Assembly (NCBI RefSeq): GCF_901411515.1
Contig: NZ_CABDUX010000002.1
Coordinates: 1,054,001-1,118,000 of the forward strand
From: Raoultibacter phocaeensis
Lineage (GTDB): Bacteria > Actinomycetota > Coriobacteriia > Coriobacteriales > Eggerthellaceae
Length of the DNA: 64,000 nucleotides
Direction: 5' to 3'
The notes beneath the pieces were generated by a model. The model did not search any database and was not told the origin of the DNA. It worked only from the letters and a program-made list of their open reading frames with translations. Each line of letters begins with the position of its first letter. Position 1 is the first letter of the stretch. A program made the translations under genes and the position numbers. Positions 35,658-44,551 of this stretch are shown here, in pieces.

Positions 35658-38216
35658 ATGGACATTTCCAGACGAAAGTTCGTGAAGGCGACCGCTGTCG
35701 CCCTCGCAACCGCAGCGGCCGGGGGATCGCTCTCCATGCTCGTAGCTTGTTCGGGCCAAGGAGCTACCGCTGAAGCTGGAGGCGAGACTCAGAAGTTCAG
35801 CTCGGTGTGCCGCTTCTGCGGGTGCGGGTGCGGCGTTATCTGCGAAGTCAACGAAAGTGGACGCCTCATCTCGGTCACGGGCGACCCCGACAACCAATCG
35901 AACAAAGGCCTCAACTGCGTCAAGGGATACTACCTTGCCAAGGTGCTCTACGGCGAAGACCGCCTGACCACCCCGCTTATCCGTGACGACGCCTCCACGA
36001 AGGGCACCGAGGGGGGCTTGCGGGAAGCAAGCTGGGACGAAGCGCTCGATCTCGTGGCGACGAAGCTCAAAGAAACCTGGAAGAACGACAAGTCGCGCCT
36101 TGCGTTTTGGGGATCGGGCCAGCAGCCCATCACCGAGGGATACGTGACGGCGAAGTTCTGGAAGGCGGGCCTGCTCTCCAACAACATCGACCCGAACGCG
36201 CGTTTGTGCATGGCGAGCGCCGTCGTCGGATTCATGAACGTGTTTCAGACCGACGAGCCCGCCGGCTGCTACACCGATCTCGACTACGCAGACGTGTTCG
36301 TCACCTGGGGCGCCAACATGGCAGAAGCCCATCCGGTGCTCTACTCGCGCCTGACGGCCCGCAAGCTTAACGATCCGGGCGTCAAGCACTACGATCTCGG
36401 AACATTGCGGACGCGCACCTCGGCGAGCGCGGATAAGACGCTCGTGTTCCATCCGGGAACCGATCTGGCCATCGCGAACTGCATCGCGAACTACCTTGTC
36501 GAAAACGAACTTTACGACGCCGACTTCGTTGAAGACCACCTGCAGTTCAAGGCCGGTACCGAAAACATCGGGAACGCCTACGAAGACACGTACGACGCAA
36601 GCGACGTGGGTCAGTCGGTCGATAAGGTGTGGAACATCGAATTCGCCGAATACGCGGAGATGCTCAAGCCCTACACGTTCGAATACACCTCCCAGCTCTC
36701 GGGCGTGCCCGCAGAAGACCTCAAAGAACTCGCCGAGGTGTTCGCCGACCCCGATAAGAACGTCATGTCGTTGTGGACCATGGGCGTGAACCAGCACAAC
36801 CGCGGCACCTGGATGAATCACAATATCTACAACATACACCTCCTTTCGGGCAAGATCGCCCAGCCGGGGTGCGGCCCGTTCTCCCTCACGGGCCAGCCCA
36901 CGGCCTGCGGTACGGCGCGCGAGGTCGGCACCTTCTCGCACCGCCTTCCCGCCGACCTCCTCGTCGCCAACCCGCAGCACCGCCGTTACTCCGAAGCCAT
37001 CTGGGATCTGCCGGACGGCTACCTCGACGAGATACAGAAACCCGGGTTCCATACGGTCAAGATATTCCGCGAGCTGTCGAAGGGCAACATCGACTTTCTG
37101 TGGTCGGCCCACAACAACTGGGCCCAATCGATGCCGAACCTCACCCGCTTCCTCGGCCGCGGCGATCAGAAAGGCATATTCGACGCGTTCATCGTCGTAA
37201 ACGAGGTCTATCCCACCCTCTCCACCCAATACGCCGACGTCGTGCTTCCTGCAGCCATGTGGGTCGAGCGCGAAGGCCAGTTCGGAAACGCCGAGCGCCG
37301 CACGGCCATCTTCGAGAAGGCCGTGGATCCTCCGGGAGATGCGAAATGGGATCTCTGGATCATCCTGCAGGTTGCAAGCCGCGTGCTCGAGGGCGAGAAG
37401 ATCGGCTCCGAGGATGCCTTCGACAAGCTGTTCGGGTTCATCTGGGACAAATCGGCAGGCGACTTCACGGGCGATTCGCGCCAAACCAACATCGACATCT
37501 GGGAAGAGTACCGCGTGTTCTCGAACCCGTCGATGAATGAGAAGGCGAAAGCCATCAACGACAACGCCTCAGGCGAGTTCGACGGCAAGCTCAAGATGGA
37601 AGCCAAGCAGCTCGCGCCCTACGAGGAGTACCTGACAAACCACGGCCTCACGTGGCCCGTGCGCGAAGTCGACGGGAAATGGCTTCCTACGTTGTGGCGT
37701 TTCGCGAACGGCTCGCAAGAAGAGGGCTTCGACGAGGTCGGTATCGCCCAGTACGGCGAAGAAGGCCTCGCAGGCGGCATCAGCTTCTACAAGACCGCAA
37801 AGGGAAAGCCGTCGGTGGTGTTTCGCCCGTACGAGCCCCCCGCCGAAGAACCCGACGACGAGTACCCCTTCTGGTTCTGCACCGGGCGCTTGCTCGAACA
37901 CTGGCACACCGGCACGATGACCCGCCGCATCCCCGAACTCGACCGCGCATTGCCCGAAGCGCAGCTCAACGTGCATCCGGACGACTGCGCGAAGCTCGGT
38001 GTGACCGACGGCGATCTCGTCCGCGTGAAATCCCGCCACGGAGAATTCGAGATTCACGTTTCGACTTCGGGCCGCACCGAGCCGGCTCCGGGTGTCGTGT
38101 TCGCGCCGTTCTTCGCGCAAGAAACACTCGTGAACCTGGCTGTGCACGACTACTACTGCCCGCTTTCCAAAGAGCCGGATTACAAAAAGACCTGCGTGTC
38201 GATCGAGAAGGTGTAA
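35658..38216 (+). CDS. napA: Periplasmic-type nitrate reductase catalytic subunit
   Basis: The 852-residue protein reduces nitrate to nitrite at a Mo-bis-MGD centre. The Tat signal is SRRKFVK (residues 4-10). A LVAC lipobox puts the mature N-terminus at Cys 31. The [4Fe-4S] ligands are in CRFCGCGCG (51-58) and the later LNCVKG. NARLCMASAVVGF contains the Mo-ligating Cys, as in NapA. GGGAGG seven bases before ATG 35658 fixes the start; a much longer open frame upstream is in napG. The protein should be lipid-anchored on the outer face of the membrane. Confidence 0.95.
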   Translation: MDISRRKFVKATAVALATAAAGGSLSMLVACSGQGATAEAGGETQKFSSVCRFCGCGCGVICEVNESGRLISVTGDPDNQSNKGLNCVKGYYLAKVLYGEDRLTTPLIRDDASTKGTEGGLREASWDEALDLVATKLKETWKNDKSRLAFWGSGQQPITEGYVTAKFWKAGLLSNNIDPNARLCMASAVVGFMNVFQTDEPAGCYTDLDYADVFVTWGANMAEAHPVLYSRLTARKLNDPGVKHYDLGTLRTRTSASADKTLVFHPGTDLAIANCIANYLVENELYDADFVEDHLQFKAGTENIGNAYEDTYDASDVGQSVDKVWNIEFAEYAEMLKPYTFEYTSQLSGVPAEDLKELAEVFADPDKNVMSLWTMGVNQHNRGTWMNHNIYNIHLLSGKIAQPGCGPFSLTGQPTACGTAREVGTFSHRLPADLLVANPQHRRYSEAIWDLPDGYLDEIQKPGFHTVKIFRELSKGNIDFLWSAHNNWAQSMPNLTRFLGRGDQKGIFDAFIVVNEVYPTLSTQYADVVLPAAMWVEREGQFGNAERRTAIFEKAVDPPGDAKWDLWIILQVASRVLEGEKIGSEDAFDKLFGFIWDKSAGDFTGDSRQTNIDIWEEYRVFSNPSMNEKAKAINDNASGEFDGKLKMEAKQLAPYEEYLTNHGLTWPVREVDGKWLPTLWRFANGSQEEGFDEVGIAQYGEEGLAGGISFYKTAKGKPSVVFRPYEPPAEEPDDEYPFWFCTGRLLEHWHTGTMTRRIPELDRALPEAQLNVHPDDCAKLGVTDGDLVRVKSRHGEFEIHVSTSGRTEPAPGVVFAPFFAQETLVNLAVHDYYCPLSKEPDYKKTCVSIEKV

Positions 38217-38226
38217 GGAGCTTATC

Positions 38227-38562
38227 ATGAAGAAGCGCATCATCACGGCATGTCTGTGCCTGGCCGTCGCCGGTTCGCTCGGCGTGTTCGCCGGATGCTC
38301 CGAAGCGCCCGCAGGCGCAAGCGGCGCCGAAGCGGTAGCGGCCGAGGGAGCGCCGGCGCTCCAGCCCACCGACCATGCCGGCAAGTTCGAGCGCGGCGGA
38401 GCCAACATGTGCTACGGGTGCCACGGTAACGGTTCGCTTGCGAACCCTCAACTCAAGGGTGCCGTTATCATCCCCGAGGACCATTACGCGGATGGAAGCT
38501 ACGATTCCAAAGAACTCGATCCTTTGCGCGCGGAATGCATCACCTGCCATCCGGTTGCCTAA
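38227..38562 (+). CDS. napB: Dihaem cytochrome c subunit (NapB-like lipoprotein)
   Basis: The 111-residue protein begins with a signal peptide ending in a FAGC lipobox (Cys about 24). It contains two CxxCH haem sites, CYGCH and CITCH, as in NapB, but is shorter than proteobacterial NapB. It would pass electrons to NapA while anchored in the membrane. It lies ten bases after napA. Confidence 0.88.
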   Translation: MKKRIITACLCLAVAGSLGVFAGCSEAPAGASGAEAVAAEGAPALQPTDHAGKFERGGANMCYGCHGNGSLANPQLKGAVIIPEDHYADGSYDSKELDPLRAECITCHPVA

Positions 38563-38582
38563 GCTTCCAGAAAGGACATCTC

Positions 38583-38831
38583 ATGGTTATCTCAAGCCTT
38601 GTCGTCGATGCTGTACCCGGAAAAGAGCACGCGATCGCCGATCAGCTCGTCCAGATCGACGGCGTCGAAGTACACAGCATGGAGGAGAACCGCATCGTCG
38701 TGACCATCGAAGCCGAAACGGTCGACGATTCCCATGCTATTGCTTCGGGGTTCATCAACATCGAAGGCGTCATGAACATCAACCTCGTCTACGCGAACTT
38801 CGAAGACGATCCGAGCATCCGAAAGGCTTAG
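38583..38831 (+). CDS. napD: NapD chaperone for NapA
   Basis: The 82-residue ferredoxin-like fold protein reads VISSLVVDAVPGKEHAIAD, and EGVMNINLVYANFED near the end is typical of NapD. It binds the NapA Tat signal and delays export until the cofactor is loaded. ATG 38583 lies after AAAGGA. It is in the nap operon, between napB and napH. Confidence 0.93.
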   Translation: MVISSLVVDAVPGKEHAIADQLVQIDGVEVHSMEENRIVVTIEAETVDDSHAIASGFINIEGVMNINLVYANFEDDPSIRKA

Positions 38832-38841
38832 AGGCGAAGCT

Positions 38842-39726
38842 ATGAGCATCGAAGCTGTGAACAGATCCCCCCGGAAGCGCTGGCTCGCATGCCGCAGAAT
38901 TGTGCAAATCGGCTTTCTGCTGGCCTTCATCGCACCCGTCATTGCAGCCGGGTGGGGTCTGTTCGGACTTACCCAAGGCGGCGATGACCGCATGGCGACT
39001 CCCGCCGAGATGCCGCTGTTCGGTACGCTGTCCTCCTCTGACGTGCTCGGAGTCAACCTGCTCGACCCGTTCGCCGCACTCGAGATAACCGCTGCATCGA
39101 AGAGCTTCGCATTCGACTGGCTTTTGTTCGCCCTGCCCGTACTCGTCGTATACGCACTGGTGCGCGGCAGGGCGTTTTGCGGCTGGATATGCCCGGTGAA
39201 CCTTCTGCTCGAAGGCATCGATTGGCTGCGGAAAAAGCTGGGGATACAGGTAGCTGAAAGGACGGTGCCCCGCCACGCGAAGCTTTGGGTCGCGCTTGGC
39301 GTCATCACCCTTTCCCTTATCACCTCGATACCTGTGTTCGAAGCCTTCTCGCCCATCAGCGCCGTCAACAAGGGCATCCTCCTCGGCAGCCTCGCCGGTA
39401 TCTGGACGCTTGTCGGTATCGTGGTGCTCGAGCTGTTCTGGAGCCACCGCGTGTGGTGCCGATCGCTGTGCCCTGTCGGCGGCTTCTACGAAAGCATCGG
39501 CAGGATCGGACTCGTCAACGTGCGCATCGACCATGAAGCCTGCATTCACTGCGACGCATGCAAACACGCATGCCTGGCCGATCCCGAAATACTCGATCCG
39601 GCCCTTTCCGAACAGGAAGATTTCGTACGCGCGGGCGACTGCATGGCATGCGGCAATTGCATCGACTCCTGCCCCACCAAAGCGCTTTCCCTGCACGTCG
39701 GACTCGATCACTACCGCAAGGCCTGA
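38842..39726 (+). CDS. napH: NapH-like quinol dehydrogenase membrane subunit
   Basis: The 294-residue protein has four membrane helices, two cytoplasmic Cys motifs (CGWICPVNLL and CRSLCPVGGFY), and two C-terminal [4Fe-4S] sites (CIHCDACKHAC and CMACGNCIDSCP). It oxidises menaquinol and feeds NapG. No NapC is present, so the NapG/NapH route would be the only electron entry encoded here. It ends the operon. Confidence 0.92.
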   Translation: MSIEAVNRSPRKRWLACRRIVQIGFLLAFIAPVIAAGWGLFGLTQGGDDRMATPAEMPLFGTLSSSDVLGVNLLDPFAALEITAASKSFAFDWLLFALPVLVVYALVRGRAFCGWICPVNLLLEGIDWLRKKLGIQVAERTVPRHAKLWVALGVITLSLITSIPVFEAFSPISAVNKGILLGSLAGIWTLVGIVVLELFWSHRVWCRSLCPVGGFYESIGRIGLVNVRIDHEACIHCDACKHACLADPEILDPALSEQEDFVRAGDCMACGNCIDSCPTKALSLHVGLDHYRKA

Positions 39727-39798
39727 TTTAGGGTTTCCCACCTGCACCGCCGTTTCGGCGGTGCAGCGCGCTTGCTCGCGTGCTCAAGGGCAACGCGC

Positions 39799-40446
39799 TC
39801 AGATGTCGAGGAGTTTATGCGCCATGGCGTACGCGACGAGATCAGCACGGGTCTTCAACCCGAGCTTCGCGTAGATCTTGCTCCGATGGGCCTCGACGGT
39901 CTTGACCGAGAGGAAGATGAGTTCCGATATCTCCTTGTTCGTATACCCCTTCGCGAGCAGCTGCAGTATCTCGAGCTCGCGGGTCGAGAGCTTCTTGTAC
40001 GACGCATCGGCCTCGCTTCCATCACCTGTGAACAGCTGCTTGGTCAAACTTGCAGCCATTTTGGGATGGATGTAGGTGCCTCCACCGACAACCGATTTGA
40101 CCGCACCCAGCAGTTCCTCCGAGCTCGAATTCTTGAGCACGTAGCCCGACGCGCCGCCCCTGAGCGTGAAGTAGAGGTACTCGGGTTCAGCGAACATCGT
40201 GACGATGATGATGCGCGTATGGGGATGGTCTTTCGCGATACGCTCGCATGCCACAAGGCCGCTTTGCCCAGGCGGCATCGAGATATCCATAAGCAGCACG
40301 TCGGGCTTCTCCTTGGCGACGACCTCGTAGGCTTGCATGCCGTCGGCCGCCTCGCCCACCACCGCCATCTCGGGATCCTGCTCGATGAGCATCCTGAAGC
40401 CCGAGCGTACGATCTCGTGATCGTCTGCCAACACGATGCGTATCAT
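39799..40446 (-). CDS. NarL/FixJ-family response regulator
   Basis: The 215-residue protein has a receiver domain (residues 1-120, with the DD pair in LADDHE, phosphoacceptor Asp in LLMDISMP and Lys in YVLKNSS). A LuxR-type HTH follows (STRELEILQLLAKGYTNKEI, then SVKTVEAHRSKIYAKLG). It overlaps the kinase stop by four bases (ATGA). Position next to nap and the upstream NarL-type site suggest it controls nitrate respiration. Confidence 0.93.
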   Translation of the reverse strand: MIRIVLADDHEIVRSGFRMLIEQDPEMAVVGEAADGMQAYEVVAKEKPDVLLMDISMPPGQSGLVACERIAKDHPHTRIIIVTMFAEPEYLYFTLRGGASGYVLKNSSSEELLGAVKSVVGGGTYIHPKMAASLTKQLFTGDGSEADASYKKLSTRELEILQLLAKGYTNKEISELIFLSVKTVEAHRSKIYAKLGLKTRADLVAYAMAHKLLDI

Positions 40447-41633
40447 GCCGCCCCCTCGTCGGTTCTCATGGGCGCCACAAGCGTTACCGTCGTGCCGCCT
40501 TCGCCTGATTCAATCGAGAGCGTTGCGCCGATCAGGTTTGCGCGCTCTTTCATACCGGGAAGGCCGCAGCCGCTCCCCTTCACCTCGGGGTTCGAAACAT
40601 CGAACCCGCGGCCCTCATCGGAAATCTCCACGCTCAGCCAGCCGCCCGCCTCTTCGATCGATACGGTTATGCGGTCGGAGTCCGAATACTTGCACGCATT
40701 GAGGATAGCCTCCTGGCAGATGCGGTACGCCTGCGTTTCGAGCGCTTGGGGAAAGCGCTCGCTTGCCAGGCCGCCTTCGAACACGATCTCCGCACCGTAC
40801 GTCTTCTCGAAAATGACGGCCTGAGAACGCAGCGCCGATGCGAAGCCCAGATGGTCGAGCGCCGAGGGGCGCAGCTCGACGGTGATGTTGTGGAGTTCGT
40901 CGAGAATGCGCTCGATGTTGCTGCCCGCCTCATCGATGATCGCTCGCTCCTCTTCCCCGAGCCCCATCTCGCGCAGACGCTTAAGCGAGAACGACACCGA
41001 CCAGAGCTCTTGCGCGATGCCGTCGTGCAGTTCGCGCGAAATGCGCTTGCGCTCGTCTTCCTGCGCTCCGATGATCCGGGTAATCTCCGAATGGGACACC
41101 GGCCCGTCCGATGCAGCAGGACGCTTCTCCTCGACGATCTTCTCGAAGTTCATGAACCCTTCCGAGACGACCTGCAAATCGCACAGCACGCCGTCGAGGT
41201 CGTCGATCATGCGCTGGTAGATTGCCACTTGGCCTTCGCGAACGGTCCTGAACGCCGCCAAAAGCGACCCCACCACGCGCCCGTTCTTCGTAAGCGGCAG
41301 CGCGCAGAAGCTTCGAAGGTCCTCGGCGAACACGATAGGATACGACGAGTACTCCTGCGGGTCGATTTCCTCGTCGATGTCGGTGAAGAGCATGGGCTTG
41401 CCCGATTTGATCACGATGCCGCCGATGCCGTGGCCCGGTGCGAGCACGATGCGCTTATGGCGCTCGCCGGTGGCACCTGCGCTGTAAATCCACTTCAGCG
41501 GAGCGCCCACGAAAGCCGTGAGGCCGATCGCCACGAAATCAAACCCGTAGCGGTTTCTGAGGGCTTCGGCAGTCTGCGCATAGTGCGTGCATCCGCCGGC
41601 CAGGGTCTCTTCAGGAAAATTCGACGCAGCCAT
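40443..41633 (-). CDS. GAF-domain sensor histidine kinase (NarX/NreB type)
   Basis: About 396 residues. The N-terminal GAF domain (residues ~10-170) has no membrane segment, so the sensor is cytoplasmic. A HisKA_3 domain follows with the phosphoacceptor His in RKRISRELHDGIAQ, and then an HATPase domain (QEAILNACKYSD and DEGRGFD). ATG 41633 is used; starts further upstream at 41675 and 41744 are possible but lack a good site. A soluble GAF kinase next to nap could sense nitrate or redox state. No Cys cluster for oxygen sensing is seen. Confidence 0.88.
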   Translation of the reverse strand: MAASNFPEETLAGGCTHYAQTAEALRNRYGFDFVAIGLTAFVGAPLKWIYSAGATGERHKRIVLAPGHGIGGIVIKSGKPMLFTDIDEEIDPQEYSSYPIVFAEDLRSFCALPLTKNGRVVGSLLAAFRTVREGQVAIYQRMIDDLDGVLCDLQVVSEGFMNFEKIVEEKRPAASDGPVSHSEITRIIGAQEDERKRISRELHDGIAQELWSVSFSLKRLREMGLGEEERAIIDEAGSNIERILDELHNITVELRPSALDHLGFASALRSQAVIFEKTYGAEIVFEGGLASERFPQALETQAYRICQEAILNACKYSDSDRITVSIEEAGGWLSVEISDEGRGFDVSNPEVKGSGCGLPGMKERANLIGATLSIESGEGGTTVTLVAPMRTDEGAA

Positions 41634-41845
41634 ATATCCCCGTTCATGCTGTTCAGTTCGTTTTGCCTGTTCCATGATAGCACTTGGGCAGAAAAGCGCG
41701 AGCGGTTTATCGGGAAACGATAGCAGGGGGTGCGGGATTCGCATTTCGCGATGCTATTCAGGGCTCGCTAGCGGAGCTGCTCTACCAAATTCGGCTTCGC
41801 GGAAACAGGGAGCGGCCCTCGCCCTAGGCTGCTTTCAGGCATGCT

Positions 41846-41919
41846 GCCGCTTCCCGAAGCGCGAATTGCCTACCGCAACCTTACGTGGGCCATTTCCCGA
41901 AGTTTTTTCGGGAAGCGGC
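41846..41919. repeat. 13-bp inverted repeat with an internal hairpin
   Basis: GCCGCTTCCCGAA (41846-41858) is complementary to 41907-41919. The right arm also pairs with a nearer TTCCCGAA at about 41894-41901, so two alternative stems exist. Confidence 0.6.
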
Positions 41920-41960
41920 TTTTCAGCTGCTAATCCAGGATTGTACGTGAAACGGGCTGT

Positions 41961-42127
41961 TTCTGGCCAATTGTCTCGGCCGTCCCATGCTCTTCCCGCC
42001 TCGGCCGAAACGCCGGGATCGTCGCACCTTTGTGAGCTGGCCATACAAATCTCGAGGCATCGCCGTGGGCAACGCATTGAAGCTTTTGCGGCCCTTTTCG
42101 TGGGACGGCCGAGACAATTGGCCAGAA
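41961..42127. repeat. Long inverted repeat, 27-bp perfect arms, 113-bp spacer
   Basis: The left arm is 41961-41987 and the right arm 42101-42127, complementary at all 27 positions; the core is CCAATTGTCTCGGCCGTCCC. ATGCTCTTC starts at the inner edge of the left arm, and GAAACGCCGG is at 42007-42016. Confidence 0.88.
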
Positions 42128-42353
42128 CAGGGTCCTCCCGCATGCAAGCCCCCGCCTGCGAACCGATGCTGACGCTGCCCCGCAAAGCACCCGATGGCGA
42201 TCCGGCCTACGCCCATGAAGTCCCGGCGCGCGACAACCGCGCAAGGGCCCCAGCGCGCCTTGGAGCCCCGTCCGCCCTCAGCCACTCCGCAGGCGGTCGG
42301 TTGGCGGCGGTTGCGTCCGCGCGTCGATGGCGGCATGACGGCGGACCGCCCCT

Positions 42354-42541
42354 GAAAGCCCAAAAAGCCGCGCTGTGAAGGGATCGGGCGGGTTTTCGGG
42401 CCCGCTTCGGGCCGCGGGCGGCGGCCTCTCCCGCGGCCCTCGACATCGCAAGCCATCGACCTGGCGTTTCCCGAGTCGGTAGTTCGATGCGAGAAGGTAG
42501 CGCATTACCGGGTCCTTCACAGCGCGACTTTTTGGGCTTTC
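42354..42541. repeat. Long inverted repeat, 28-bp arms, 132-bp spacer
   Basis: The left arm is 42354-42381 and the right arm 42514-42541, complementary at 27 of 28 positions; the core is CGCGCTGTGAAGG. On the minus strand ATGCGCTAC lies eight bases inside the arm, and GAAACGCCAG is at 42470-42461. Confidence 0.85.
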
Positions 42542-42661
42542 GACCCCCCGTTTAGCTGTTAGATGGTTGCGAAAGGCCCGCTATGCGACGCACGAGAGCC
42601 TCCGATGATCTTTTTGAGAACGAAAGAGATCCTCAATGATGAACAGGCTAGTAGCAATACG

Positions 42662-42695
42662 AAAACAGGTCAGACGGCTTTCACCATCTGACCTG
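42662..42695 (-). terminator. Terminator of tRNA-Val
   Basis: On the minus strand a 9-bp stem (CAGGTCAGA and its complement) with a 12-base loop is followed by TTTT, ten bases after the tRNA CCA. Confidence 0.8.
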
Positions 42696-42704
42696 CACAA
42701 TTCA

Positions 42705-42779
<75 letters not shown>

Positions 42780-42937
42780 GCTTGGGTTGCTCGCATTCGC
42801 TTTGCACACCAGCGAATGGATATACTACCAGATTGAGCGCGCTTGGCAAAGCTCTTTTTCAAAAAACATCGGCGAGAAAAATTTGAAAAAAGGGCTTGCG
42901 CTCGCCCTGGGGTTTCAGTATCATATCTCCTTGCGTT

Positions 42938-43013
<76 letters not shown>

Positions 43014-43080
43014 TCGAAACAACGGGCCGGTCATTCATAGCTGTGTATGGCCGGCCTTTTTCGATGAAACCGCTCGTCGT

Positions 43081-43154
43081 GGCGACGTGGCCAAGTGGTA
43101 AGGCAGAGGCCTGCAAAGCCTTCATCCCCGGTTCGAATCCGGGCGTCGCCTCCA
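43081..43154 (+). tRNA. tRNA-Cys (anticodon GCA)
   Basis: The 74-nt cloverleaf has an encoded CCA. The acceptor is GGCGACG with CGTCGCC, and the anticodon loop is CTGCAAA on a GAGGC/GCCTT stem. A terminator follows within 15 bases. Confidence 0.95.
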
Positions 43155-43164
43155 ACGTCTTTCC

Positions 43165-43185
43165 AAACGCCTTCGGGCGTTTTTT
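43165..43185 (+). terminator. Terminator of the tRNA-Gly/tRNA-Cys unit
   Basis: AAACGCC-TTCG-GGCGTTT forms a stable UUCG tetraloop hairpin followed by a run of T residues. Confidence 0.88.
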
Positions 43186-43280
43186 CATTTCCAGCCTTAG
43201 ATTGAAACGGGATGGTAAACACGTCCGAGCGCCGCATGGGCGCGAGTGAAAAGCAGGTGCTCGGCCGTCCTGAACGCCGT

Positions 43281-43733
43281 TTAATGCAGCTCGAACCAGC
43301 TGTTCCCCTCTTTGCCGGTGCGGTACATAAACTCCTGAAGCTCTTCGGAATCGAAAACGGCGAGCAGTTCCCTGAAATCGGGGACGAGCGGATACGAATC
43401 GATGTCGCCGCGCTTGATCCAACGCATCTTGCCCTCAGCCGAAGAGGAAAGCTCGCCCGTAAAATCCGAAGTCTTGAACAAAAGCGCGATGTAGCGCTCG
43501 TCGTCGGCAGACTGGTACTGCTTTACGCCGCACAGACGCGGATGCTCGATGGTCAGCCCCGTCTCTTCCCAAATCCCGCGTTTAACCGCCTCGACGAACG
43601 ACTCGCCATGCTCGACGTGCCCGCCGGGAAACGTCACGCCGGGCCAGTTCTCGGCAACGCGGTCCTGAAGAAGGATCTCATCGCCGTGGTAGACCATGCA
43701 CAGCACGGTCACGATCGCTTGCTCGCTGGCCAT
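43281..43733 (-). CDS. NUDIX hydrolase, MutT/8-oxo-dGTPase-like
   Basis: The 150-residue protein carries a full Nudix box, GGHVEHGESFVEAVKRGIWE followed by ETGL (the REx2EE position reads WEET). The N-terminal strand is VTVLCMVYHGDEILLQDR. Relatives hydrolyse oxidised nucleotides, and the actual substrate is not shown by sequence. It stands between the tRNA pair and a HAD hydrolase on the same strand. Confidence 0.88.
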   Translation of the reverse strand: MASEQAIVTVLCMVYHGDEILLQDRVAENWPGVTFPGGHVEHGESFVEAVKRGIWEETGLTIEHPRLCGVKQYQSADDERYIALLFKTSDFTGELSSSAEGKMRWIKRGDIDSYPLVPDFRELLAVFDSEELQEFMYRTGKEGNSWFELH

Positions 43734-43821
43734 ATCAACACGCTTTCATCGGGGCGGCTGTTTCCGTGGATTCATTATAGCGCGCCTTCGACAGACTGCC
43801 GCTCCCTCGTTTACCTGCCGT

Positions 43822-44544
43822 TTACGAGATACGTCCTCGCTGCTCGACACGCTCGAGCGCATCGGCAAGCGCGTCGAGCGAGGGGATCGTATCGTATCCG
43901 GAGTCCGACCAAATCCCAGCGCGGTCGACGATGATCGGATGCACGCCGGCACTTCGGGCACCCGCACCGTCCGCATCGGGCCTGTCCCCCACGTGAACCG
44001 CTTCCGAAGCGTCGATGCCGAGGCGTTCGAGCATGACGGTGAATATCATCGGATTCGGTTTCCGATAGCCGACATCAGCCGACGAAACGATCTCGTCGAA
44101 GTACGGAGCCATCCTGAGACCCCGAATCAGATCTTCGAGGTTCGAAGACCAGTTGGATACGATACCGAGTCTCAGATGGCGCCTCTTGAGCTCTTTGAGG
44201 CACGGCAACGCATCGTCGAACACTGCCCAGTTTGCAGGGGTACGGTACGCCTCGTTCATCTCCCGCGCGATGGCCTCGGCATCATGGCCAAGGCCGCACA
44301 AATGGCTCAGGTAGCGGTACATGTCCAGATACATCTGCTCGGAGCCTTCGTGGGAGCACCAGAAATCCCCATCGCGCAGATACTCCTCTTCGTAGAAGCC
44401 GTTGACCGAGGGCATGTGCTTTAGTACAACCTCAGGATCGACGACATGCCCGCGACGCGCCGCAACCGCACAGAACGTACCGTCGATATCGGGTTCGGGA
44501 TCGATGAGCGTCGAACCTACGTCGAACAGCACCGCTTTGATCAT
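43822..44544 (-). CDS. HAD-superfamily phosphatase
   Basis: The 240-residue protein has the four HAD motifs: VLFDVGSTL (nucleophile Asp; the second Asp of DxD is replaced by Gly-Ser, as in DxGST members), GIVSNWSS, YRKPNPMIF with the Lys, and VHVGDRPDADG. The cap is helical. ATG 44544 with GAGGG is chosen, which places it eight bases after the CDF transporter stop. The substrate is unknown. Confidence 0.85.
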   Translation of the reverse strand: MIKAVLFDVGSTLIDPEPDIDGTFCAVAARRGHVVDPEVVLKHMPSVNGFYEEEYLRDGDFWCSHEGSEQMYLDMYRYLSHLCGLGHDAEAIAREMNEAYRTPANWAVFDDALPCLKELKRRHLRLGIVSNWSSNLEDLIRGLRMAPYFDEIVSSADVGYRKPNPMIFTVMLERLGIDASEAVHVGDRPDADGAGARSAGVHPIIVDRAGIWSDSGYDTIPSLDALADALERVEQRGRIS

Positions 44545-44551
44545 GCCGCCC

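Larger units (their letters stand above)
41634..42704. other. 1.07-kb gene-less region packed with inverted repeats
   Basis: Open frames exist on both strands, but none has a ribosome site, a family match or consistent codon use. The visible content is two long inverted repeats (41961-42127 and 42354-42541), a 13-bp one at 41846-41919, and the terminator of tRNA-Val at the right end. Very GC-rich stretches alternate with the repeat arms. Confidence 0.65.

Noticed and set aside
41587-42456. Overlapping open frames on both strands in the repeat-rich gap
   Set aside because: They run through the inverted repeats, have no ribosome sites, and their composition reflects GC content only.
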